DNA of 64,000 nucleotides, from positions 52,836,421 to 52,900,420 of the forward strand of contig OY720348.1 in NCBI GenBank assembly GCA_963082975.1. Direction: 5' to 3'. Of the stretch, positions 19,361-31,011 are shown piece after piece (the stretch's first letter is position 1; the number at the start of each line of letters is the position of its first letter). This stretch comes from Labia minor. Lineage: Eukaryota; Arthropoda; Insecta; Dermaptera; Spongiphoridae. The notes beneath the pieces were generated by a model, which saw only the letters and a list, made by a program, of their open reading frames with translations, searched no databases and was not told the DNA's origin. A program made the position numbers and the translations under genes.

Positions 19361-19954
19361 TCTCATATTTTTTTTAAATATAAAATTGTTAAATTCCAAA
19401 TCACTAAATACTATATTATATTTCTTATAGATTACATAATTTACCATTTTATTTATTTATATATATATATATTTTTCTAAACCTATTGTAATATATAACT
19501 AGGAAGAAATTAACCTCTAGGGGAGGATTTTATGGGATAGGACGTTGCGGATTTAAAATAGTTGACTCAAGCAGCAACAATACTGTCACCCTCATCCCAT
19601 TCTTCTTTCCACTCAAAGCAAGCTGGTATCTTTAGTATTTATGGTTGTACTTTTTGAGTTCTATTTATGAGTTTACTTAAGAGTTGAGAAAGTTATAGGC
19701 ATAAAAGTCTATTAAACTTTTATTGAAGTTCTAGTAGTGTCCTATGGAGCATTATAGGCTTAAATAAAAAAAAATCACTAAGTAAATGGTCATTTTAAAT
19801 AAATATAAAAATTAAATTAATTTTATTTATTAATTTTTATAAATATATATAATAGAGGTCCTATAGTAATAAAAATATTATTTATTCTTTTAATAAAATC
19901 ATCGACGAGAATTAGTAAAATTTGAATAAACAATTAATATAATTTTTTTTTAAA
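19361..19954. other. AT-rich non-coding stretch
   Basis: No known repeat or coding frame. The segment 19500-19750 is less AT-rich but all frames are interrupted. Confidence 0.45.
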
Positions 19955-19956
19955 TA

Positions 19957-20607
<651 letters not shown>

Positions 20608-20773
20608 TATATTCCTACATATAATTCACTATTTAAAATCTTTATTTGAAAATACAATAAAATAAACTAAAAATATTATGCCTCAAAGAGATTCAATCTG
20701 AAAGTATGAAGATTGTAAGCCAAATAAAAATTTTAATATTTTTTTTAGAAAAATTTGATTTTAGAACCAATTA

Positions 20774-22094
20774 CACAGGCCAACGATGAAAAAACTTTTT
20801 TAATGAATATACCTTATTATTATGTTTTTTAGGTTGCTGAATCCAAATATGATGCTTAAAAAACTGAATCACCTACCATTTCTTCACATTTTATAGTTGA
20901 ATGCATTTTTTTCGAGATTTTTGCGTTTAACGATATTTAAAGAATTTAAACAGATTTATAGTATTATAATATTTATAAGTAAATTGGAAAAGTAGGTCTA
21001 ATGGATGTAGATGATGTTGGTAGCACTGCCAAAAAACATTTGCTGGTCAAACAGCTGGTGTTTTCTTTACTGTCAACCAAACCTCACTTTAACGTTTCTA
21101 GTACATGTGCTCAGTAAAACGTCTAATCGCGGTTGTAAAAACTCTGCTGACAGTTTTTGTTATATTTGTGGTGAGTTTGTGATTAAAAAACACCAAAGAA
21201 ACATTACAGACTTTGTGAAAAAGGTTTATCTATCATATTTTGGAACTAAACTTGGGGGGTGATCAGGAGAAATCTTGAAGATCTAAGAAAATGGTCAAAA
21301 AAGGAGAGAAAAACCTTTAAATTTGCTGTTCCTATGATATGGAGGGAGCCGAAAAATCATTCTGATGACTGCTATTTTTGCAGTGTTGATATTACTGGTC
21401 ATAACTCAAAAAACAAGAAGGTAATAAGCTATCCTAATCTTCCGTCTGCCATCCGACCAGTAGGACACAGTGTAGATTTACCGGTCCCTGAACCACCAGA
21501 TGATTTAAATTCTATTGAAGTATTTTCTGATGTGCAATCCGAGTCAAATGAACAAGAAGATGAAGAATTCCATTGTACTACTGAAAATGTAGAGCCTAAA
21601 GTGTTTACACAAATCAAGCTTAATGACTTGGTTAGGGATCTGGGCTTGACTAAAGAAAAGGCTGAATTGCTTGGCTCTAGACTGAAAGAAAAGAACTTGT
21701 TAGCCATTGGAACCAGCAACAGTTCAGCAAGCAACACATCGAAGAAAAAGCTACATAAGAAGCTTCAAAGAAAAAAGAGAACGGAAGTATAAACCAATTC
21801 CAGCTGACAAGTGAAACCTGTAATATCAATAAAAACCTATAATGGCACACACATATTCGGTCACTGTTTTAAACTGTAAATACAAACCATGCTTATGATT
21901 TAACATAGCGTTTCATTAATTTCCCTATATACTAAAAAGTGGTTTTATACTATATCATTAAAAAACAGATTGCTCAAAAACTGTGCGTGATACAAAAAAA
22001 CCAAGGCCAGATTTGGATTCAGCTCAAAAAAATCTATAAACATCACCTATTAACGTGAAAAAAGTTTTAAAAAAAATTTTTTTGTTGGCCTGTG
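20774..22094 (+). mobile_element. CACTA/CMC-like element with zinc-finger gene
   Basis: Ends CACAGGCCAAC and GTTGGCCTGTG are inverted. TTA is duplicated at 20771-20773 and 22095-22097. A second inner inverted block, GCTGAATCCAAAT, occurs near 20833 and, inverted, near 22012. CAC-starting ends with a 3-bp duplication are typical of the CACTA/CMC group. The 1.3-kb body carries a broken gene on the plus strand (21011-21792). Confidence 0.72.
21011..21792 (+). pseudogene. transposon-borne zinc-finger protein, truncated
   Basis: The first frame (21011-21262) has CYICGEFVIKKHQRNITDFV and VYLSYFGTKLGG. A one-base shift leads to the second (21259-21792), which contains EDLRKWSKKERKTFKFAVPM, IWREPKNHSDDCYFCSVDIT and LVRDLGLTKEKAELLGSRLK, then a basic tail KKKLHKKLQRKKRTEV. 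A family with the CYICGEF, FAVPMIWREPK and DCYFC signatures is widespread in arthropod gene predictions, where the protein is much longer. Here several codons between the two cysteine motifs are missing and the C-terminal half is lost. The real start is uncertain. Confidence 0.7.
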
Positions 22095-22097
22095 TTA

Positions 22098-22568
22098 TTT
22101 ATTAAAGAGAACGTATTTGCAAATGTATGGGAAACATGGTTTCGATTTGCGTCGTTCCAAATTTCATCGTTTTAAATTGCATCGCCTTTTTTCTGTCTCA
22201 ATAAACGAAAAAAATGTCTTTGATGTAAAAGTAAAATTAATTTATTAAATTTAATTAATGAATATTAAAAAAAATAAACTATATTAACATCAAGTGGCAC
22301 CCTCCCCAAATTTGAACTAAGTGGATGAATAAAAAGTATTTTATTAACGATTGAAAAATTTTATATATAGAAAGGAACTAATGTAGGAATTGAAAAATGA
22401 TTTGAAAAGAATTGCTTGTGATTCAGCATAGCGGTTTCAATGGATCTAAGTAAATTTTATACAATTCTCTTAATACACAGTTTTATTTCATCTCTTATAT
22501 ATTTCGTCAATATCCTTATTAGAAATTATTTATGATAATTAAAATTATTTAATCTATCTATATATCAA
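22098..22568. other. AT-rich non-coding stretch
   Basis: No recognised feature. Confidence 0.5.
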
Positions 22569-22799
22569 CTAGCTGATCAGAGCGCCTTCCAGGCGCTCTT
22601 CACACCTAGACGGGGGCTCCGCCCCCTGTACCCCCGAGTGATACATAGTATTTGGTTGAAAGTCTGTATGTAAAAGGTTTTCATCCATTTTGTTTCAATC
22701 AGTATAAGTAGATAAGACATATATTTGTTTTCTTAGAAAATATATATTTTAATTTAATCAGTAAATTAATTATATATTATTATTGCATATGTTATATTT

Positions 22800-23010
22800 A
22801 TCTAACTCTGTGACTATACAGTTTTCGAAAGTTCTTAGCCGCAGCATCCACTTTTCTCTAAAAGTCCCTATCCTGAGCTACAACCAAATCCTACCCTGTC
22901 CCATCTCTCCCATGTCCCTTCCTTCATTGTCCACCCACCTTGATCTTTGGTCTTCCACCGGATGTTTCCCAATATTTGCATGTGTGTCTGCATACATATC
23001 TACGTATATG
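22800..23010 (-). mobile_element. LINE-B 3' end fragment
   Basis: Matches the 3' part of the LINE at 49985-50960: TTCTTAGCCGCAGCATCCAC, CCCTATCCTGAGCTACAACC and CATTGTCCACCCACCTTGAT correspond to TTCTTGGTCGCAGCAACTCC and so on. Coding on the minus strand, no open frame of length. Confidence 0.6.
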
Positions 23011-23104
23011 ATAATAATAATGTATTAAATGAATATAATTGAAATTTTAGTTTTAATTGCACTTTTTTTTGGTTTTTATTTTTATTTATTTTTATTGGAA
23101 TTAT

Positions 23105-23172
23105 TACAAATAATAATAATAATAATAATATACCGTTTAATACGTGAAAATAATAATAATAATAATAATAAT
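23105..23172. repeat. (AAT)n microsatellite
   Basis: Two runs of AAT units separated by ATACCGTTTAATACGTGAA. Confidence 0.9.
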
Positions 23173-23231
23173 TTATTAAATTAATATAATTGAAATTTTA
23201 TTTTTTATTATTACATTTTTATTTTTATTTT

Positions 23232-23520
23232 TTACCGACCGACGATAGTAAGGGAGGTATTGTTTTCACACCAAATTTCACATGTGGAGATTTTTACATA
23301 TCTCCACGAATATTTCTTAATTTAAAATTATATGAAGTCACCCAGCCATTCATGACGTCACAGCCTGGTCTTACATATATATTACAAATAAAATAATATT
23401 AAAAATATTTATGTTATGTCCATATCTGTTTTTTTATTACATTAATAGATATATTAAAATTATTTGAAATTGTTTCTGTAGCTGGAAATTAATTTACTTC
23501 AAACCGTCGGTCGGTTCGGA
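23232..23520 (+). repeat. rep-A, internally deleted copy
   Basis: Starts TTTACCGACCGACGATAG and ends AACCGTCGGTCGGTTCGG, so ACCGACCGACG forms the inverted termini. The (GTCC)n and CCGGAAG part is deleted. TATGAAGTCACCCAGCC and TGACGTCA match the 5262 copy. Confidence 0.7.
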
Positions 23521-24334
23521 CCTGGCCACAGGTCAACTTATTTTGTTAATAATTTATTTTTATTTTTTATTTTTTTTGTTAATAATTATTACATTTTTAT
23601 TTGTTCGAAAATTATTTCTACTTTATTAATTGTTAATAGTTATTACATTTTAATTAACAGTTTTCGGAATAAGTATATTCTCTTATTTTATAGAGATTTT
23701 TATTGTTTGTCTCAAAAGTCTACCTACAATATTTCATTACCATTGTATGATTCAAAATAAAATTCAAAATATTTAATAGGACATGACATGATCTTAGTAT
23801 TTTTCCCATCCCAGAATATTTGCTAATATTACATGTTGGAGTTCCAATTACTTGCATATTTAATGGAAATTTCAATGCTGAATATACTTTTAAATAAAAA
23901 ATTAAAAAAATTTGAAGTAAATGGAATTATTATAATTAATAAATCTATATATAAATTTAATATATATTCAAACAATAATTGAAACAATATAAATAAAACG
24001 ATTCAATATTTTACTTACATTGTGATTTATATTTCTATTTTTATTACAACTGTTTTATGGGTATGTTATTTTTGACAGTTTAAAAAAAATTAAAAATATT
24101 TGAATTTGGAAGATATGTAGCGCCATCTGTCGATAGTTTTGTGACACTACAGACTTTTACCAAAATATTACTAATTAAATTAATTTTGGATAAATTAATT
24201 TTGGATTTAACTACACTAAAACCTTCCTTGGTATGCCCACAACAATCCCTGAAAGTTTCACCGTAATCGGACGGGTAGTTTTTGAGTCTATAAGAGTCAG
24301 ACAGACAGACATTGCCTTTTATATATATAGATAT

Positions 24335-24720
24335 AACTGTGAATTTACTGATCTTCTTAAGTTTTTGACTGCTTCAACTACATTCAACTTCATCAATGAG
24401 CTACCTCCATTCAATTTCCATCTTCTTTCAATTCTCATATAAAATTCTTTTATATCGTCCAACCATTGCCTTCCAATAATCGTTTTCCAATTGCTTTCCA
24501 TATAAACAAACTTCTCCCTATTCTTTTCTCACACATTCGAACTACGTGTCTCCCCCATTGTAATCTTTTAGATTTTATATGACACTATGTTTGGAGATAT
24601 ATAACATGTCATGTAATTCCTCGTTATATAATCTTCACCATTCTGCTGGAATTTCATCTTTATTTCCATTCTACAAAGTATTTTCCAAAATCGATATAAT
24701 CATTCTCTAAAGTCAAAAGA
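24335..24720 (-). mobile_element. LINE-B coding fragment
   Basis: Minus-strand frames give WKILCRMEIKMKFQQNGEDY, ITRNYMTCYISPNIVSYKI and, further on, MESNWKTIIGRQWLDDIKEF. They align with the C-terminal part of LINE-B at 50097-50372 (ENRIFRSIYGPKIDEVSGEW). Stops and frame changes show decay. Confidence 0.5.
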
Positions 24721-25192
24721 CAGGGAAAATAATAGTTTTATAAATTTTAATTTTGATATTCTTATATATATATATGCTAATTCAAATTTTCTTATACATA
24801 AATATTGAATATTCTATATACACCATAGGGGAGTTTGCTAGCGATAGGCTGCTTAGAGAAAATTTGTTATAAAATCCAAGGGGATAATATTATATATATT
24901 TATTTGTTAATGCAGTATATACATTATATTTTCACTAAAATAAATAATAATTATTCTATGTTAATGGGATATTTGAAAAATAAAAAAATTTCTAATTAAC
25001 CCAATTAAGGCGACTGGTTTCCTATATTGAGCCGGACCTTTCCCCCCTAAGTCTAAGTAACAAATAAGAACTGAATGTCTGACCTTGTCAATATAATATG
25101 AATTTATAATTAATATGCTATCATTAATTTATTATTTAATTAAAGAGGTTAAAATTCTACTTTCAATCACAGTTTCTTTCTGGCTTCTTTAA
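24721..25192. other. AT-rich non-coding stretch
   Basis: No recognised feature before the TTAA that flanks the next element. Confidence 0.5.
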
Positions 25193-25275
25193 CACGTTCC
25201 CGCCGGCACCATAATTTGTCTATGATGGGACCAATCATTCATATACCATCTGTGGTACATGTCGGCTGGAACGTG
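25193..25275. mobile_element. 83-bp piggyBac-type MITE
   Basis: TTAA is present on both sides (25189-25192 and 25276-25279). The ends CACGTTCCCGCCGGCACC and CGGCTGGAACGTG are inverted copies. TTAA target duplication is specific to piggyBac-type transposition. Little more than the two ends is left, making it very small. Confidence 0.72.
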
Positions 25276-25279
25276 TTAA

Positions 25280-26255
25280 ACAACTAAAAACTAAAATGGC
25301 TATTCATGGAAACATAAAGTACACTTATTGACCTTTAGAATACTAGAATACTAGAATCTCCTGAGAAATTAAGGGGAGCCGGCCCATCAATAGTAACTTT
25401 CGCCTATACATATATTTTAAAATTTAATTAATATTACTATAAGAGGGGTTAGGGGGATTTCAGAATTGCTTTCTTTCTCCTAGTTGATAAAAGCAAACTG
25501 ATTGGATAAAACTTTCTACATTATTCTATGATCAAATTGGACTATCTTACGCATTCTGCTCTCTAAGCTTTTACACCATATATAAGACTCAATATTTATT
25601 GATTTGTCACAATACAGGATCAGAACGAGCGTTGTTTCGAATAAAGCAACTCGTCTGGCATCCATTCGCGTAATAACTGCCATGCTTTTCTTTTCATCCC
25701 ATTGAAAAAAAAATTTCCGTAAACTTGATATCATTTCCATATTCCTACATAACGTATTTGTCACCGTACAATCTTATATTTGTATATACTTCCAGAGGTG
25801 GCATCAATAGAGCGAATGGATGCCATCTTTTATCAAGCACTAACGCGCACCCCCCTCCTCTCCCAATTCCCAACCATCCTCTTGTACACTTCATAACAAA
25901 CTTGATAACTCGCTTTTTTACAACATTCTTTTTAAGAAGCTGTTTTTTCTTTTTCAAACCAACTTTAACACTATTTCTTCTTTTTTTCTCTCTCTCTCTC
26001 TCTCTCTTCACTCCTCCTACCCTTATAGATTTTTGTTTTTGTTTAATATTCTATAACGGTTTCTTCAGTAAAGATTAGAAGACTAGTGAAAAATTTGATT
26101 TATTTTACTTATTGTATATCTAACAATATATAATAAGATCTAAATTCATAATTAAATAATTAACCTAATATTGATATGATTATTTTACAATACTAACATA
26201 TTAATTATATCAATATCAAAATTAAAATATATAAAATAATTATTTTTCTAGTTAT
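25280..26255. other. intergenic; low-AT island with inverted repeat
   Basis: A perfect 14-bp inverted pair, TGGCATCCATTCGC (25656) and GCGAATGGATGCCA (25812), brackets 142 bp. The minus-strand frame at 25516-25764 (MDARRVALFETTLVLILYCD...) is open but has no recognised domain and begins with a non-ATG codon. (TC)n lies at 25985-26010. Confidence 0.35.
25985..26010. repeat. (TC)n microsatellite
   Basis: About eleven TC units. Confidence 0.9.
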
Positions 26256-26590
26256 GTTATATGCCTGTGCATGGTCTATGACTTTGGAAGACGGAAATTA
26301 ATATAGACTATTTAAAAATAAGATTTTTCATCTAAACATTGTTAGGTCCATAAAATTGACTAGATTAGGTTAGGTGTAAAATGTGGTAGAATAGGAGAGA
26401 AAATAATGATGAGAAACTTGTTTGAAGGGAAACCGGTTGGAAGTCGACCAATTATTAGACCAAGGTCCTGTGGCACAAAACCTAAGGAGGTATGAAGGGA
26501 GTTGGGGGAGAGTGTGAGATGGATGGAGTTAGTTTAGAATAGAGACGTTTGGAAGAGTAGGGTTATGTGACCACGAACTTTCTAGTACCA
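26256..26590 (+). mobile_element. LINE-B 3' fragment, plus strand
   Basis: The plus strand gives NVVRIGEKIMMRNLFEGKPV and RDVWKSRVM, matching HVARMGEEIMAKNILLGRQI of the 50097-50372 copy. It has several stops. It is the only LINE-B piece in this orientation. Confidence 0.6.
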
Positions 26591-27465
26591 TAGAACCACA
26601 AGACATACAATAGATAAATTAATTTTTTTTAATTTTTCGTTAACAAAAGAACATAAAATAAATTATATCAAATCAATTTGTTGAAAAATATATTAATTAA
26701 TACGATTTATTGAAATAAATAATAATTATTTATTTGTATTAGTTTAAAGCGATAAATGAATTAAGAATAAAAACAAATAAAAATTAATAATGCTAAATCT
26801 TTAACTAATATAAATATTTTAAAATAAATATATAAATAAACCAAATTAAATTATTTGTACTGTATCTCTGTTTATTTGAAATTAGATTATATATAGGTAT
26901 ATATAAATAAACATTACTATATATAAGATTAAATGATTCCAATTAGTGGAATTTGATTAAGATTTAGGCAGAATAATTTAATTATTTAAAAAAAAAAAAA
27001 ATGAATTACAAACAGAAAAGAATGTAAGATTGTTTGAAAGTGAAGAGATAGAGCCGAAGAGAAATAGAAAAAGTAAGAAGAGGGAATTAAGTCAACGTCG
27101 TAGGCGGATATAAAAAAAAAACAAAGTGAAAAATTTAAATTGGGACATATTTCATCATGTTCCAATTGTAAAAAATTCAATATAAAGTGAGAGAAAAAAA
27201 GAGCGGAAAAAATGAGAGGGAAAAAGGTGAGCAATAAGTAAGAAAGAAAAAGAAGAGAGAAGAAATAACAGTAGAAATATGAATTAATCTGATATAAGCT
27301 GGAGAATGCATCATTTGGTTTTAGCCACTCCACTTACCCCTCATTCCATCCAATTTAATAATGAAATTTTTTTATTCCTTTTATATAAATATATATATAT
27401 AGCTTAGATAAGTAAGGAATTTACTTTAAAATTACCTATTTACTTTATATATATACCTTATATTA
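26591..27465. other. AT-rich non-coding stretch
   Basis: Purine-rich plus strand at 27000-27310, with GAAAAAG words. The long minus-strand frame there is Phe/Leu/Ser-rich and reflects composition only. Confidence 0.45.
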
Positions 27466-27650
27466 TACTAGCAAAAATTGTATAAATATATTTGTATTTT
27501 TGAAATATTGAACCGCTTTAAGGATTTTTTTAAAATTCACACCATAGATAATATTTATAAAAAACAATCGATTGGATTGGTTTCAGCCTAGGGAAAACTC
27601 ATCCTTGTTAGTTTTATCTTAATTTAAAATAGAAATTTTAATAATAAAAA
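27466..27650 (-). repeat. rep-E dispersed repeat, inverted copy
   Basis: CTAGCAAAAATTGTATAAAT, AAGGATTTTTTTAAAATTCA, CACCATAGATAATATTTATA and GGTTTCAGCCTAGGGAAAAC match the 17330 and 18010 copies in reverse. Confidence 0.5.
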
Positions 27651-28179
27651 AATAGTGCCGGGTAACGCCGCAAGCTCTTCCTTAAATACAAACTATTATA
27701 AATAAAATAAAATTAAAAATATTTATTTTAATAATATTTTATAATCAAATTACGAAATAGATATTATGTTATATCTACAGGCCAAACCTTTATGTCTTTC
27801 AGTGCCTAAATACGTAAGTTTAAGTGCTGTATGTTTTATGACTATTTTTTTTATAATTTATGTTCTTTTAAATTTTTTGAAATTGTTTCATATATTTTGT
27901 CGTTTATTTATTTTAAATAATAATTTTAAACTTAAATATTCATAGTTCATAAGTGGCGGCTCTGTAACGAGTAATAGTATATCTATTGCAAATATAATAA
28001 GATTAAATATATACGATAATAGTAAATTAATTAATAAATTTAATTTTATTTATTTATAAATTATGTATTTATTATTTGCATATGTAATCAAAAAAAAATA
28101 AATATTTGTTGGTTTGTACTCTTTTGCTAGAATCATAAAAGATAAAATATATAAATTAGTAATAGATAAATGAGAGATC
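27651..28179. other. AT-rich non-coding stretch
   Basis: GTGCCGGGTAACGCCGCAAG at 27655 is a short low-AT block next to rep-E. Nothing else is seen. Confidence 0.45.
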
Positions 28180-28508
28180 AAGAGGTAAAGTTAAAGTATA
28201 ACCTGAAAACATATTAAATAAGTAGATTAATAGTAAGGTGACCAACCGTCCTCCTTTAGGGAGGACACTCCTCCATTTGTAAGGTCTGACCTTCTTTTGT
28301 AAGTGTCCTCCTAACTATCCTTCTTTTTGATATCTGTCCTGTTTTTTTGAAATATTTACGATATTTCTTACTTTTTTCAAAATTTTTTCAATTTGCTTCT
28401 AAAAAAAACGTAAAACGTCCTCATTTGGTGTTTTCAAAAAATGATCACCTTACCTTAGAAGTAAAGCTAAAGTATAACCTGAAAAGATATTAAATAAGTA
28501 GATTAATA
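28180..28508. repeat. 53-bp direct repeats bracketing a MITE
   Basis: The sequence TAAAGTTAAAGTATAACCTG..AAGTAGATTAATAG (28180-28233) is repeated with a few changes at 28456-28508. The 28236-28450 element lies exactly between. Confidence 0.85.
28236..28450. mobile_element. Tc/mariner-type MITE (GGTGACC ends)
   Basis: TA flanks both ends; AGGTGACCA and TGATCACCT are imperfect inverted termini. Inner CCGTCCTCCTTTAGGGAGGA and AACGTCCTCATTTGGTG repeat the GTCCTC word. 215 bp, non-coding. Confidence 0.6.
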
Positions 28509-30126
28509 GACAAAAGGATTAAAAAATAGAATAAACAATAAACAATTTAATATAATTTTTAAGTAGAAAATAATTATTATTTTTTAAAAATATCAATAAT
28601 AATAGAAAAAATATTTAATAAAACTTATTAGAAAGATTTTGACGGGTAACGGGTAGTCTCTTCTCTATGATCCCAATAGAAAAGATTTCTACTTCAGGGA
28701 GTAGCGTCCCTGCCCTCACGTGAGCTCATGATTTGTTCTAACTCCCTTTTCTACCTGGAGGAATCATGTCCTTTACCCATTGACTCCTTTCAATCTAATA
28801 TAAATATGGACATTTTTCCCTATAATTTTCTTATAATTTAGTATAATTTTAGTTTATAGTTAATATTATTATTAAAACGTCTGCCTTATATGTTAAAAGT
28901 AATGATAGAATAGCAAAAGACATCAGTCATGTTCAATTAACAATATTAATAGAACAAACTGATATTTCTAATAAATCAATCGGTAAACCCCTTCATCCAA
29001 TTAAAATTTATCCAATCCAGTTGTTCAAATTGAATTTAAAATTTTGATAAAATGATTACTATATTGAAATGATAAGTGTTATTGGTGTTACTGCCTAGGT
29101 CAAATCATTTTCAACGAACGTTTATAAAATCTATATGTCTGTGTGTCTGTCGCCAAAAATTTTCGATTTTTTAAATTTTGATTTTGGATTCGAGTAGATC
29201 TTAAAAAAGTGTAAATTTAAAGTGGTCTTGGTTTTTTAAAATTCGGTTGGGAACATGGTCAAATCGGCGGTCAAAGTTGAAAATTTCCCATATATTGTAA
29301 CTACTGTAATTAGTGTTATTATAAAATTGTAAAGAAAAAATGTTCAGACATTATTGTAAACATTAAAAAAATGCCCGGGAACATTAGGGAAATTCCCGAA
29401 AAAATTTTCCCAATGTTCTCGGGAATTTCCCTAATGAATTTTTAAATATTTTTTACTCTCTACATTATTTATCTAATTCTCACAATATATTAAGATCATA
29501 TAAATTGGAATTATTTATGCAATTTTGTGATAAATATGAATAAAAGTTCGTTGATAGTAATACTTCCTAGCATTCCCAGATGTTTTTTATCTGAATAAAT
29601 TAAATAGAAAAAAAAGCATTCTTTATTTGGTATTATCTAAACTGGATCTAAAATCCTATTTGAAATAAAATAAATAAGAAAACATTAAATTATGAGTGAG
29701 TGTGGGGGTGATGTTGTATTCAAATGAAAGAATGTCTTGTTATATTATTCAGGAAATGAATTTTGTTTTTTTTTTTATAGTCGTTTTTTATGTCTCTTCG
29801 GATATTATTTTTCATGTGAGGGTACAATAGTAAGAACATATGGGTCAAATATGGGAAGAATGGGCGGTTCAACTTTTTGGAAAATCAATTTGTAATCATA
29901 TAGGATGTTTTATATTTTATTCTATATGTCTAATTTAATATAATACATTATATATATATGACTTTTATTAACTCTCTATTATCATTAACTCTCGAAAAGA
30001 GTGGAGAGAGTAAACAAAAGAAATCCATAAATAAATAAAATAAAATAATAAATTTTAATTTTGATACCATTTGAAAATATGTTCCTTGACCTGAAAATAA
30101 TATTAAACAAATTAATTAAAACTAAG
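28509..30126. other. AT-rich intergenic stretch
   Basis: Holds a small low-AT block (28640-28800) of unknown nature, the palindrome at 29382-29436 and a short GTCTGTGTGTCTGTC tract at 29133. No gene. Confidence 0.45.
29382..29436. repeat. perfect 18-bp inverted repeat
   Basis: CATTAGGGAAATTCCCGA (29382-29399) and its exact inverse (29419-29436), 19-bp loop. CCCGGGAACATT just upstream can pair alternatively with AATGTTCTCGGG, so two exclusive hairpins are possible. Confidence 0.85.
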
Positions 30127-30329
30127 ATTAGTGGAGCCCTCTGCTGGTCGAATGGATAAAACATGGTAGCTAAATAGAATATCAATTTATATGCAGATTT
30201 TAATAATTTTTATCCCGTAAACTCGAAGCGACCCGGAAAAATTGCCTAAGAAAAGATTCTTTGGAATTAGCAAAGTTTTATACAAATATTACAAATCCAT
30301 GACATGATAACTAATCTGGACAATTACCA
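30127..30329 (+). repeat. rep-G dispersed repeat, copy 1
   Basis: TTAGTGGAGCCCTCTGCTGG, AATAAAAC-type blocks and CCCGTAAACTCGAAGCGACC match copy 2 at 34608-34822 along the whole length with scattered changes. Same orientation, on either side of the RTE-like LINE. No coding frame. Confidence 0.75.
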
Positions 30330-30432
30330 TAATAATAATGATAATAATAATAATAATAAATAAATATTTTTTTCTTTTATATATATATAGTCAATTAAAT
30401 CATCCTTTTAAAGACACTCCTTCTTCTTAGCC

Positions 30433-31003
30433 TTATTTCCCACGGGGTGTGGGGTCGGCCCTTCTCGTTAATTGGCGCCAACTAAATCTGTTGTTGGCGT
30501 CGTCTTTAGAGAGACCAGATGCCATTAGATCTCCCGTTATACGGCAGGACCAGCTGGTTTTAGGCCTCCCACGCGTTCTTTGGCCCACAACCACAAGGTT
30601 CGTTGCTTTCTTGGCCTCTGAACCCTCATCCGCCCTGTCGACATGCCCATACCATCTCAGGCGCGCCTCAAGCATCTTCTCTTCGATTGGCGCCACCCCC
30701 AGAATTTCTCTGACTCGCTCGTTCTTCACGCGGTCAAGTTTTGTGATGCCCAGGGCCCATCTTAACATTTTCATTTCCATAGAGCGGAGTTTTCTTTCGT
30801 GCACTTTTGTAGCAGGCCAGCACTCCGCTCCATACAACGCCACAGGTCTTATAATTGTCTTATATACTTTAGATTTAAGGGCGAGGGGGATTTTTTTATC
30901 ACATAACACACCTGTTACCTGGCGCCATTTCATCCATGCTGCGTTTACACGAGTGGCGATATCTTCCATCAAATCTCCTTCGGATGTTATATAGGAGCCT
31001 AGA
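30433..31003 (-). pseudogene. RTE-like LINE, C-terminal domain
   Basis: YLGSYITSEGDLMEDIATRV starts right after the deletion junction. It is followed by WRQVTGVLCDKKIPLALKSK, PVALYGAECW and LRWYGHVDRADEGSEA, and ends QLTRRADPTPRGK. This is the usual region downstream of the RT catalytic core. Confidence 0.82.
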
Positions 31004-31011
31004 TATTAGAG

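Larger units (their letters stand above)
22569..24334 (-). mobile_element. possible non-autonomous Helitron
   Basis: On the minus strand the right-hand end begins A|TCTATATATATAAAAGGCAA. The left-hand end has a perfect hairpin AGAGCGCC..GGCGCTCT followed, 8 bases later, by CTAG|T. TC start, 3' hairpin, CTRR end and insertion between A and T are Helitron hallmarks. A second GC hairpin GGGGGC..GCCCCC lies just inside. No Rep/helicase gene is present. A rep-A copy and a LINE piece lie between the ends, so the two ends may belong to separate elements. A related 3' segment lies at 52320-52510. Confidence 0.45.

Noticed and set aside
25516..25764. 82-codon minus-strand frame as a host gene
   Set aside because: It starts at a non-ATG codon, has no domain, and no splice or conservation evidence.
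26986..27333. Phe/Leu-rich 115-codon frame, possible membrane protein
   Set aside because: It lies opposite a purine-rich low-complexity stretch; the hydrophobic composition follows from the base composition.
30449..30994. 181-codon plus-strand frame
   Set aside because: It is the antisense shadow of the LINE C-terminal domain; the minus strand has the recognisable protein.
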